A stretch of 5,904 nucleotides of DNA, taken from positions 1 to 5,904 of the forward strand of contig CAZPHI010000084.1 in assembly GCA_964586425.1 (NCBI GenBank), read 5' to 3'. This DNA comes from CAZPHI01 sp964586425 (lineage in GTDB: Bacteria > Bacillota > Clostridia > Lachnospirales > Lachnospiraceae). Position numbers and translations under genes: made by a program. Under the pieces are notes generated by a model. The model saw nothing but the letters and a program-made list of their open reading frames with translations, was not told where the DNA came from and made no database searches. Positions 1 to 5,903 of the stretch are shown piece after piece. The stretch's first letter is position 1. Each line of letters starts with the position of its first letter.

Positions 1-1
1 T

Positions 2-115
2 GGTGGAAATATTGTAACTGGGGCTAGCCGTCGCGCTAGCGACTTGGTACAATTAGCAATAAAAAAAACAGGAAATGAGGTTCATTATGAAAGACAAAAT
101 CATTACATTTGGTGA
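2..115 (+). CDS. C-terminal end of an unidentified gene (partial, cut by window start)
   Basis: A reading frame enters from the left edge and stays open for 37 codons before a TGA at 113-115. The first part reads like real protein: a glycine-rich start (GGNIVTGAS) and then an amphipathic stretch (RRASDLVQLAIKK) that resembles a C-terminal helix. The other two plus-strand frames stop at once, at 15-17 and 25-27. If this frame is used, it overlaps the start of kdgK by 29 bases, which is longer than usual. Its last 13 or so residues come from DNA that already serves as ribosome binding site and start of kdgK, so they may carry no selected function. I do not recognise the family. Position before kdgK hints at a sugar-acid catabolic gene in the same operon, but that is inference. 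An open frame this short could also be chance. Confidence 0.35.
   Translation, partial: GGNIVTGASRRASDLVQLAIKKTGNEVHYERQNHYIW
23..43 (+). repeat. Short GC-rich inverted repeat with two alternative hairpins
   Basis: GCTAGC occurs at 23-28 and again at 35-40. Because it is self-complementary, the two copies can pair as a 6-bp stem around a 6-base loop. A second, mutually exclusive stem pairs GTCGC (30-34) with GCGAC (39-43) around GCTA. The patch is clearly richer in GC than its surroundings and lies 44 bases before the kdgK start. There is no T-run after it, so it does not look like an intrinsic terminator. In the open frame it encodes the near-repeat Ala-Ser-Arg-Arg-Ala-Ser, so it may simply be coding sequence. 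Confidence 0.35.
77..80 (+). promoter_or_regulatory. Ribosome binding site that fixes the kdgK start
   Basis: GAGG sits 6 bases before the ATG at 87. The in-frame ATG at 75 has an AGGAA directly against it with no spacer, so it is a poor start. This favours position 87, which also gives the N-terminus expected for the family (MKDKIITFGEIMLRLSP). Confidence 0.75.
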
Positions 116-1094
116 AATTATGCTCAGACTTTCCCCAGAAAACAACGAACGTTTTACACAGTGCCATCAATTTGAGGCAGTATATGGCGGTGGCGAAGCT
201 AACACAGCTGTATCTCTTGCAAACTTTGGTGTTGATGTAAGTTATGTTACAAAACTTCCAGCTCATACAATTGGACAAAGTGCTGTTAATTCACTTCGTC
301 AGTATGGTGTTGATATAAGCAACATTGTTCGTGGTGGTGACCAGATTGGTATATATTTTCTTGAGAAGAAAACAAGCCAGCGTCCTTCATGTGTAATATA
401 TAATCGTTCAGGTTCTGCTATTGCTCTTGCATCTGAAGATGACTTTGATTGGGATAAGATATTCGATGGTGCTACATGGTTTCATTTTTCTGGTATTACA
501 CCAGCCATCAGTGATACACTTGCTAAGGTATGCCTTACAGCGTGTAAAAAAGCTAGAGAAAGAGGTATTACTGTCAGCTGTGATCTTAATTACAGAAGCA
601 AACTATGGAGCAGTGAAAAAGCTAATCAGGTAATGTCAGAGATTTGTAATTATGTTGATATCTGCATAGCTAATGAAGATGATGCAATTGGAATCTTTGA
701 GATTGATCCAACTGTAGTTCCAGACTCAGAGCGTAATGAATATATTGCCAAAGAATTAATGAGCCGTTTCCCATTCAAAACCGTTGCATCTGTATGGCGT
801 ACAGAGACATCTATTACAACATTCAAGCTTCAGTCAATGATATATACAGAAGGCAAAGCATATTATAGCAAGGAATATTATATGAGTATTCTTGATTATA
901 TCGGAGCTGGTGATGCCTACTGTGCTGGAATAATATACAGCTACCTCAATAATTATGATCCACAGAAGATGGTTGAATTTGCTAATGCTGCCAGCTGCTT
1001 AAAACACACTGTAAGCGGTGATTTCAACTTAGTAACAGCTGATGAAGTAACTCATCTTGCATTCTCAAAAAGCGGCAATGAAGTTCAGAGATAA
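87..1094 (+). CDS. kdgK: 2-keto-3-deoxygluconate (KDG) kinase, PfkB/ribokinase family
   Basis: This 335-residue cytoplasmic kinase should phosphorylate 2-keto-3-deoxygluconate with ATP to KDPG, which an aldolase then splits to pyruvate and glyceraldehyde 3-phosphate. That is the shared end of pectin, galacturonate and glucuronate breakdown. The whole length matches the family: N-terminal TFGEIMLRLSP (7-17), the first PfkB region GGGEANTAV (34-42), the sugar-contact stretch with Y90 and YNR (105-107), WFHFSGITPA (131-140), CDLNYR (165-170), and the C-terminal KHTVSGDFNLVT (306-317). The catalytic base is D276 in GAGD (273-276). Many KDG kinases have GGGD there, so the substrate could be a related keto-sugar acid. 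The start at 87 is chosen over 75 because of the GAGG spacing. No promoter is visible in the 86 bases before it, so it is probably transcribed from upstream. Transcription likely ends at the hairpin at 1129-1176. Confidence 0.9.
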   Translation: MKDKIITFGEIMLRLSPENNERFTQCHQFEAVYGGGEANTAVSLANFGVDVSYVTKLPAHTIGQSAVNSLRQYGVDISNIVRGGDQIGIYFLEKKTSQRPSCVIYNRSGSAIALASEDDFDWDKIFDGATWFHFSGITPAISDTLAKVCLTACKKARERGITVSCDLNYRSKLWSSEKANQVMSEICNYVDICIANEDDAIGIFEIDPTVVPDSERNEYIAKELMSRFPFKTVASVWRTETSITTFKLQSMIYTEGKAYYSKEYYMSILDYIGAGDAYCAGIIYSYLNNYDPQKMVEFANAASCLKHTVSGDFNLVTADEVTHLAFSKSGNEVQR

Positions 1095-1128
1095 ACACTC
1101 ATTGTATTATTCATAAAACACTACATAG

Positions 1129-1176
1129 ATATAGATAAATGCGAAACCCGTCCATAAGTTTCGCATTTATCTATAT
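1129..1176. terminator. Strong hairpin between convergent kdgK and degV, probable bidirectional terminator
   Basis: Bases 1129-1147 and 1158-1176 are perfectly complementary over 19 bp, with a 10-base loop (CCGTCCATAA). The loop-proximal part of the stem (GCGAAAC/GTTTCGC) is the GC-richer end and the base is AT-rich. It lies 34 bases after the kdgK stop and only 9 bases beyond the degV stop, as expected for a terminator shared by convergent genes. Neither side has a clean T-run directly against the stem: the plus side continues ATCTATATC, and the minus side reaches a TTTT only about 10 bases later. It may therefore act partly by stabilising 3' ends or as a barrier between the two transcripts. 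Confidence 0.75.
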
Positions 1177-1185
1177 ATCTATATC

Positions 1186-2073
1186 TTACTCTTTTCGTTC
1201 TCCACCCCAGAAGAATAAAGCTACTGTTCCAGGTCCTGTGTGACTTCCTATTGTTGTTCCTATATGATTAATCTCTACTTTTCCATTAAGCTTCGGGAAT
1301 GTCTGTTCAACTAAATCAGCAACAGCCTTGGCATCTTCTTCACAAGCTGACTGGGAGATATAGCATTTATCAGAGTAATCAAGACCATTCTCTGCATTCT
1401 CTTTCATTCTTTCAACAATTTCACGAATTACTTTATTCTTTGTTCTAATCTTCTGTCTCGGAATCAATTTTCCCTGATTATCCATATTAAGCAAAGGACA
1501 GATATTGAGCAATCCACCAATGAATCCGCTAGTTTTTGAAACTCTTCCGCCTTTGATATAGAATGTCAAATCAGTTGAAAAGAACCAGTGGTGAAGCTTT
1601 AATTTGTTATTCTCCGTCCATGTATACAAATCATCTATGCTCATTCCCTGCTCACGCAGATCAGCCATCTTATCCATAATTAATCCATAGCCTGAGGAAG
1701 CTCCTAATGAATCTACGATATATATTCTTCTATCCGGATATCTTTCTTCAAGGTCTGCCTTCGCAATCATTGCCGAATTAACGACTCCGGATATACCTGA
1801 TGACAACGTCACATGAATAATATCTTTTCCTTCTTTAAGAAACTTCTCAAAGTATTCTTCGAACTCTTCGGCATTAACCTGTGAAGTCTTAGTCTGCGCC
1901 CCACTTTGCATCATGCTGTAGAACTTGTCGAAAGCAATGCTTTGTCCAAGGTCATCTTCATACTGCTTTCCATCCAATTCATAATGAAAACATATATACT
2001 TAATATCTCTTTTGTCAAAATGCTCTTTCGATAGATCTGCTGTGGAGCAACAGCTGATAATATAGTTACTCAT
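1186..2073 (-). CDS. DegV family fatty-acid-binding protein (FakB-like)
   Basis: This 295-residue protein fits the usual DegV length of 280-300. Family members bind one fatty acid in a buried tunnel. In Firmicutes, FakB proteins present it to the kinase FakA, which makes acyl-phosphate for phospholipid synthesis. Visible hallmarks are the N-terminal ISCCSTADLS (6-15), TSQ (63-65) and LSSGISG (90-96), which hold the Thr and Ser that contact the lipid carboxylate, DSLGASSGYG (121-130), KGGRVS (174-179), and the C-terminal IGSHTGPGT (275-283). The start is supported by GGAGG 5 bases before the ATG. There is no signal peptide or membrane segment, so it is cytoplasmic. It has its own likely promoter (2103-2132) and stands alone, with no fakA or other lipid gene in view. 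Lachnospiraceae usually encode several DegV paralogues, so the exact ligand cannot be told. Confidence 0.9.
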   Translation of the reverse strand: MSNYIISCCSTADLSKEHFDKRDIKYICFHYELDGKQYEDDLGQSIAFDKFYSMMQSGAQTKTSQVNAEEFEEYFEKFLKEGKDIIHVTLSSGISGVVNSAMIAKADLEERYPDRRIYIVDSLGASSGYGLIMDKMADLREQGMSIDDLYTWTENNKLKLHHWFFSTDLTFYIKGGRVSKTSGFIGGLLNICPLLNMDNQGKLIPRQKIRTKNKVIREIVERMKENAENGLDYSDKCYISQSACEEDAKAVADLVEQTFPKLNGKVEINHIGTTIGSHTGPGTVALFFWGGERKE

Positions 2074-2102
2074 ATTTGCCTCCGATGCCGTAATATACTT
2101 TT

Positions 2103-2132
2103 ATTTTATCACATTTTAGAAATTAATCACAA
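2103..2132 (-). promoter_or_regulatory. Predicted sigma-A promoter of degV
   Basis: On the minus strand TTGTGA (2127-2132) and TAAAAT (2103-2108) are separated by 18 bp, and the -10 box is preceded by TG plus one base (2109-2111), an extended -10. Transcription would start near 2096, giving a leader of about 20 bases before the ATG at 2073, with the GGAGG inside it. The region is very AT-rich, so other -10 choices are possible. Confidence 0.55.
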
Positions 2133-2175
2133 TATATTTTGTATTATTGGTACATCTATTGGGAATTATTAATGT

Positions 2176-2203
2176 TTGAGTTTCGCGTCTATTATGATAT
2201 ACT
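2176..2203 (+). promoter_or_regulatory. Predicted sigma-A promoter of the GltD-like gene
   Basis: TTGAGT (2176-2181) and TATACT (2198-2203) are 16 bp apart, and the -10 box carries an extended TG motif (2195-2196). The start of transcription would fall near 2210, so the leader is about 55 bases. The GTG at 2212, which is in frame with the gene, would then lie at the extreme 5' end of the mRNA. That argues against it as the translation start. Confidence 0.65.
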
Positions 2204-2253
2204 ATTGATAAGTGAGGATTATACCCTCTTGTAGAACAAAATTCATATCAGAT

Positions 2254-2258
2254 GGAGG
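2254..2258 (+). promoter_or_regulatory. Ribosome binding site that fixes the GltD-like start
   Basis: GGAGG is placed 7 bases before the ATG at 2266. It selects MALHVMDEANRC as the N-terminus, with the first iron-sulfur cysteine at residue 12, the usual spacing for the family. The upstream in-frame GTG at 2212 is not supported. Confidence 0.85.
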
Positions 2259-2265
2259 ATTAATT

Positions 2266-3510
2266 ATGGCATTACATGTAATGGACGAAGCTAACAGATG
2301 CTTGCAATGTAAGGTTCCACAGTGTCAGAAAGGCTGTCCAATAGGCACAGATATCCCAACAGTTATCAGACTGTTAAAGGAGAATGAATTAGATAAAGCA
2401 GGTAAGATGCTTTTCGAGAATAACCCTCTGACTACTGTATGTAGTCTTGTATGTAATCATGAGAATCAATGTGAGGGACATTGTGTACTCGGTCGTAAAG
2501 GCGCGCCAGTACATTTTTCAACAATTGAGAATTATATATCAACAACATATGCTAACCAGATGACTAACGGTCCAGCTCCTTCCAATGGAATGCGTGTCGC
2601 TATCATTGGTTCAGGTCCTGCAGGAATTACAATTGCTATTATTCTTGCCAGATATGGTTACAAGGTTACAATATTTGAAGGAAAAGACAAAATTGGTGGA
2701 GTTCTTCGTTATGGAATTCCAGAATTCCGTCTTCCAAAGAGTGTTCTTGATGATATTGAGTATAGACATCTTGAGCTTAAAGGCATCAAGATTCGTCCAA
2801 ATACACTCATCGGCGGCGCTATCAGTATTGAAGATTTATTCAGAGATGGCTACAAAGCTATATTCGTTGGTACCGGTGTATGGAAGCCAAACTCTCTTCA
2901 CATCAAGGGTGAAACATTCGGTAATGTACACTTTGGTATCAATTATCTTAATAATCCAGACAGCTACCACCTTGGTGAACGCGTTATTGTTATCGGTGCC
3001 GGTAATGCTGCTATGGATGTTGCAAGAACTGCAATTCGTAAGGGAGCTAGATACCTTACATGTTTCTCTCTTACAAAGGAAGTTGCTGCTAGTCACTACG
3101 AATTCAGCTATGCTCAATTAGAAGGTGTTCAGTTTGAATTCAACAAAAAGCCTGTCGAAATCAAAGATGATGGTGTTATTTTTGTCGACGTTATTGAAGA
3201 TGAGAATGGATTCACTGAAGTACCAGGAAGCGAACATTTTTATCCAGCAGATAGTACAATAATATCTATTAGTCAGGGACCACAGAATCGACTTGTCAAT
3301 AATACAGAAGGTCTCAAATCTAATGCCAAGGGCTTACTTGATGCAGATGAGACAGGTCATACATCAAGACCTGGAATATTTGCTTCTGGTGATGTTGTTA
3401 ACGGAGCACGAACAGTTGTTGAAGCTGTTGCTCACAGTAAAATTGTTGCTGAATCAATGCATCAATATATGCAAAGTCTTCCTAAAGATGACAATAATGA
3501 TGAAGCTTAA
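2266..3510 (+). CDS. Stand-alone GltD-like FAD/Fe-S NAD(P)H oxidoreductase
   Basis: This 414-residue protein belongs to the glutamate-synthase small subunit / dihydropyrimidine dehydrogenase N-terminal family, which takes electrons from NAD(P)H through FAD to iron-sulfur clusters and a partner. An N-terminal domain carries eight cysteines for two [4Fe-4S] clusters: C12, C15, C20 and C24, then C59, C63, C69 and C73. The FAD site follows as GSGPAG (115-120), E138 and GG (144-145). The pyridine-nucleotide site is GAGNAAMD (244-251), and the C-terminal FAD motif is IFASGDVVNGARTVVEA (371-387). After the second Rossmann motif, where GltD normally has YRR for the NADPH 2'-phosphate, this protein reads CFSLTKE (266-272), so it may prefer NADH. 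At 414 residues it is shorter than GltD or NfnB (about 450-490). It appears monocistronic, with its own promoter and a terminator 19 bases after the stop. No GltB, NfnA or other partner is in view, so the electron acceptor is unknown and a gltD or sudA name is not justified. Confidence 0.87.
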   Translation: MALHVMDEANRCLQCKVPQCQKGCPIGTDIPTVIRLLKENELDKAGKMLFENNPLTTVCSLVCNHENQCEGHCVLGRKGAPVHFSTIENYISTTYANQMTNGPAPSNGMRVAIIGSGPAGITIAIILARYGYKVTIFEGKDKIGGVLRYGIPEFRLPKSVLDDIEYRHLELKGIKIRPNTLIGGAISIEDLFRDGYKAIFVGTGVWKPNSLHIKGETFGNVHFGINYLNNPDSYHLGERVIVIGAGNAAMDVARTAIRKGARYLTCFSLTKEVAASHYEFSYAQLEGVQFEFNKKPVEIKDDGVIFVDVIEDENGFTEVPGSEHFYPADSTIISISQGPQNRLVNNTEGLKSNAKGLLDADETGHTSRPGIFASGDVVNGARTVVEAVAHSKIVAESMHQYMQSLPKDDNNDEA

Positions 3511-3529
3511 GCTGCTTAATGCTAATTAA

Positions 3530-3564
3530 AAGGCAAGGGACATAACAAAACTGTCCCTTGCCTT
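3530..3564. terminator. Bidirectional intrinsic terminator between convergent genes
   Basis: A perfect 13-bp stem pairs 3530-3542 (AAGGCAAGGGACA) with 3552-3564, closed by a 9-base loop. On the minus strand the stem runs into TTTTAATTAG, a good T-rich tail for the amylase and membrane-protein operon, whose last stop is 37 bases before it. On the plus strand the tail is the weaker AATTATT. It follows the GltD-like stop by 19 bases. Position, stem strength and tails support termination in both directions, strongest for the minus strand. Confidence 0.88.
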
Positions 3565-3601
3565 AATTATTCCACTTATTGATTCCACATAAAGCACTCT
3601 C

Positions 3602-4378
3602 TTAGCTTAACGGCCATCCACAGTATTCGCACCTGTCGCCTTTATTCTCTAGCTTATTAATTGCTGTACAATGTGGGCATTTTACAACTTTACAATCCTT
3701 TTTTTGACGATTCACTCCTATATATGGTGAATACAGTTTCCGTTGATTATCATCAAGATAGCTATCCAGAATGAATTGCATTGTTATGAGTTTATAGATT
3801 TCTCCATATACCTGCTGATAAGATTTTCCAACAACCTGGCCAATCTCATCTAGCGAACCATCTTTACTGAATTTGATTACTGCCATATATTCCGCATAAT
3901 TCTTCGTTATTGTTAGATATTTGTCTCCATAGATTAGCAGAAATAATCCTGTTCCTATCATCATAATCAATATTATCACGTTCCAGACAATTGATATTCT
4001 CAATGGTACCACACCAATTATATTAATAATCAGATAACACAATGCAACTCCTAAGTATATCCATCCTGCCATAATAGTCTTCTTTGCATTGGAAGCCATA
4101 CAATCTATACTGTTCTTTTCATCGTTCATTCTCTTTATAACAAGAATAATTCCTGCTGGATAAAACAATACAAGAAAAATTGCTATTACCTCCCAGGATA
4201 TACCTGACTTTTTCTGAAGATTAGCATATGCTTTAGATTCTTTATATTGGAAATCATAAGCCTTTGGTGCAGCTTGTGATTCTTCCCTGTCACTATCAAA
4301 TGCACTAGTTTCTGTATTATATTTTGTCTCGGCTCGTGCTTTTTCTTTATAGTATTCAAAATCAGGCTTTCGAGTCAT
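3602..4378 (-). CDS. Membrane protein of unknown function with C-terminal zinc ribbon
   Basis: I do not recognise a named family for this 258-residue protein, but its layout is clear. Residues 1-60 are charged and likely disordered and cytoplasmic. Three hydrophobic segments follow at about 63-81, 103-123 and 128-150. The first ends in FYPAGIILVIKRMNDEKN, a pattern I associate with small Firmicutes membrane proteins (F-P-x-G then K-R and a charged D/E-K). Residues 160-210 are soluble and include SLDEIGQVVGKSYQQVYGEI, which resembles the short winged-helix-like domain often paired with zinc ribbons in clostridial proteins. The C-terminus is a one-zinc ribbon: CPHC (234-237) and CEYC (250-253), the second followed by GWPL. 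The gene starts 22 bp after the amylase stop and shares its operon. A role in sensing or scaffolding at the membrane is possible, but nothing in the sequence proves it. Confidence 0.8.
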   Translation of the reverse strand: MTRKPDFEYYKEKARAETKYNTETSAFDSDREESQAAPKAYDFQYKESKAYANLQKKSGISWEVIAIFLVLFYPAGIILVIKRMNDEKNSIDCMASNAKKTIMAGWIYLGVALCYLIINIIGVVPLRISIVWNVIILIMMIGTGLFLLIYGDKYLTITKNYAEYMAVIKFSKDGSLDEIGQVVGKSYQQVYGEIYKLITMQFILDSYLDDNQRKLYSPYIGVNRQKKDCKVVKCPHCTAINKLENKGDRCEYCGWPLS

Positions 4379-4387
4379 AAGCTGCTT

Positions 4388-4396
4388 TCACCTCCT
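4388..4396 (-). promoter_or_regulatory. Nine-base perfect Shine-Dalgarno for the zinc-ribbon membrane protein
   Basis: AGGAGGTGA matches the 16S rRNA anti-Shine-Dalgarno sequence over nine bases, with 9 bases between its end and the ATG at 4378 (12 counted from the GGAGG core). It fills the short gap after the amylase stop codon. This implies that the downstream gene starts translation independently rather than only by coupling. Confidence 0.75.
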
Positions 4397-4400
4397 ACTA

Positions 4401-5759
4401 TTACTTACGAACCCAGATTCCACCATTATTAGCAGGAATATTAATTACAATATTACCGTTATCTACAGTTAGACTTTCACCAGACAACATATTGTAATAT
4501 TCCTCACCTTCTGTGAAGGAAACAGGTATTCTTAATGTAATCACAGCATCGTTATCATCATTATTAACAGCTACAATTGCACATCTATCATCACATATTC
4601 TTGCGTATGCATACTGACGATTGGTAAGTAATAATTCGTTATAATAACCATATGATAATTCCTTTGTAGTTTGTCTAATCTCACCAAGCTTTGATATAAG
4701 ACGTGTTACCGGATTATTAGATATATAATCACTATAATCCGCAAGATTCAATGTAGGTCTAAGCGAAGCATCTGACCATTGTTCTTTTCTTCCTTCAATG
4801 CAAAACTCTGAGCCATAATAGATTGATGGTATTCCTGGTAACGTATATAAAAGTATATGTACAGGTGCCATATGCGCCTTGTTATTAAGCTTCGTATAGA
4901 TTCTTTCGACATCATGATTGTCTACAAAATTATATAATTTCAATCCATCCGGTCTGTTGCCACCCATCTCATAAAGTCTCTTAACATTATGTGCTATTTC
5001 AAAATAATTATGGTCATTATGGCCTGAATACAATGCTTTATGAAGCTGATAATTAGTAACACAATGCAATGTACCCTCATTAACCCAGCGGGTATAATCA
5101 CCATGAATCACTTCTCCCACTAACCAAAAATCCGGCTTAACCGAATTAGCTGTTTCTCTTAATTCATGCATATAATTGAAGTCAAGTACATCTGCTGCAT
5201 CAAGTCTAATACCATCAATATCAAACTCCTGTACCCAATAACGAATAACATCACAGATGTAATGTCTAACTTCTGGATTATACTGATTTAACTTCACCAA
5301 AAGGTTGTATCCTCCCCAGTTATCATATGAAAATCCATCATTATACTCATTATTTCCCCAGAAATTCACATTACAATACCAATCCTTGTAATGTGAATTT
5401 TCTCTATTAGCTTTCAGATCCTGAAATGCGAAAAAATCTCTTCCCGTATGATTAAACACACCATCAAAAACCACTTTAATGCCCACCTTATGGCACTCCA
5501 CTACAAATTTTTTCAAATCATCATTAGTTCCAAGACGGCTGTCTAGCTTCTTATAATCTGTTGTCTCATATCCATGTCCTACTGATTCAAATAATGGTCC
5601 AATATAGAGTGCATTATAATTCATCTCTTTCATATGACCAATCCATGGAATCAATGTATTAAGTCTGTGTACCGGTTCATCATAAGCATTTTCCTTTGGT
5701 GCACCTGTAAGCCCCAGCGGATATATATGATAGAATACAGCTTCATCATACCATGCCAT
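4401..5759 (-). CDS. Cytoplasmic GH13 alpha-amylase-family glycoside hydrolase
   Basis: This 452-residue enzyme should cleave or transfer alpha-glucosidic bonds in maltodextrins or glycogen inside the cell, since it has no signal peptide. The four conserved GH13 regions are present: DGVFNH (99-104), GIRLDAADV (183-191) with nucleophile D187, GEVIHG (215-220) with acid/base E216, and FVDNHD (278-283) with transition-state stabiliser D283. The barrel begins almost at residue 1 (AVFYHIYPLG, 7-16), so there is no N-terminal CBM34 domain as in typical neopullulanases or cyclomaltodextrinases. A beta-rich C-terminal domain spans about 375-452. HGYETTDY (62-69) and YYGSEF (314-319) are also typical of the family. 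The subfamily and exact substrate cannot be fixed by eye; an intracellular maltodextrinase-like enzyme is most likely. The start is supported by AGGAGG 8 bases before the ATG. The upstream partial gene ends 18 bp before it and the membrane-protein gene follows after 22 bp, so all three are probably cotranscribed. Confidence 0.92.
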   Translation of the reverse strand: MAWYDEAVFYHIYPLGLTGAPKENAYDEPVHRLNTLIPWIGHMKEMNYNALYIGPLFESVGHGYETTDYKKLDSRLGTNDDLKKFVVECHKVGIKVVFDGVFNHTGRDFFAFQDLKANRENSHYKDWYCNVNFWGNNEYNDGFSYDNWGGYNLLVKLNQYNPEVRHYICDVIRYWVQEFDIDGIRLDAADVLDFNYMHELRETANSVKPDFWLVGEVIHGDYTRWVNEGTLHCVTNYQLHKALYSGHNDHNYFEIAHNVKRLYEMGGNRPDGLKLYNFVDNHDVERIYTKLNNKAHMAPVHILLYTLPGIPSIYYGSEFCIEGRKEQWSDASLRPTLNLADYSDYISNNPVTRLISKLGEIRQTTKELSYGYYNELLLTNRQYAYARICDDRCAIVAVNNDDNDAVITLRIPVSFTEGEEYYNMLSGESLTVDNGNIVINIPANNGGIWVRK

Positions 5760-5777
5760 ATCTAATACCTCCTTTTT

Positions 5778-5903
5778 CTACAGTCCATATCCATTCACAA
5801 TCTCTGTGAATTCTTTGGAATTTTCAAATAATTCAAACATCTCCTCACGGCGAAGCTGCTGAAAAATCAACCGTTTATTTGATTGGAATTTTGATTTTAG
5901 CTT
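5778..5903 (-). CDS. C-terminal end of an unidentified gene (partial, cut by window end)
   Basis: A minus-strand frame enters from the right edge and runs 41 codons to a TAG at 5778-5780. The visible residues are typical of a charged, helical C-terminus: basic at first (KLKSKFQSNKR), then LRREEMFELFENSKEF, ending EIVNGYGL. Its stop lies 18 bases before the amylase start, and the amylase ribosome binding site occupies that gap, which is standard operon spacing. This makes it the gene directly upstream in the same operon. No ATG with a good ribosome binding site exists in the visible part, so it is the end of a longer gene. I do not recognise the family from 41 residues. Location suggests, but does not show, a link to alpha-glucan use. 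Confidence 0.72.
   Translation of the reverse strand, partial: KLKSKFQSNKRLIFQQLRREEMFELFENSKEFTEIVNGYGL

Noticed and set aside
75..86. In-frame ATG at 75 as an alternative start of kdgK
   Set aside because: It has no spacer from the only nearby purine-rich sequence and adds four residues not seen in the family. The ATG at 87 has GAGG at 6 bases and gives the standard N-terminus.
36..278. Antisense open frame across the start of kdgK
   Set aside because: It overlaps the conserved kdgK N-terminus on the other strand; its cysteine- and phenylalanine-rich translation resembles no protein.
421..633. Shifted open frame inside kdgK
   Set aside because: It is out of frame with a conserved region of kdgK, with no ribosome binding site and no domain.
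1010..1024. CcpA cre-like sequence TGTAAGCGGTGATTT near the end of kdgK
   Set aside because: It lacks the symmetric right half of a cre site and lies in the conserved codons for HTVSGDF, which explain it fully.
2212..2265. GTG at 2212 as start of the GltD-like protein, adding 18 residues
   Set aside because: It falls at the predicted start of transcription and has no ribosome binding site, while GGAGG lies 7 bases before ATG 2266. The extra residues match nothing in the family.
2836..3117. Antisense open frame within the GltD-like gene
   Set aside because: It lies wholly opposite conserved coding sequence, has no recognisable motif and no supported start.
2585..3121. Long open frame (178 codons) inside the GltD-like gene on the same strand
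   Set aside because: It is out of frame with a strongly conserved protein, and its leucine- and valine-rich translation is typical of a shifted frame. It has no ribosome binding site.
3293..3529. Shifted open frame covering the 3' end of the GltD-like gene
   Set aside because: It overlaps the conserved C-terminal FAD motif in another frame, and its translation is low-complexity, rich in leucine and methionine.
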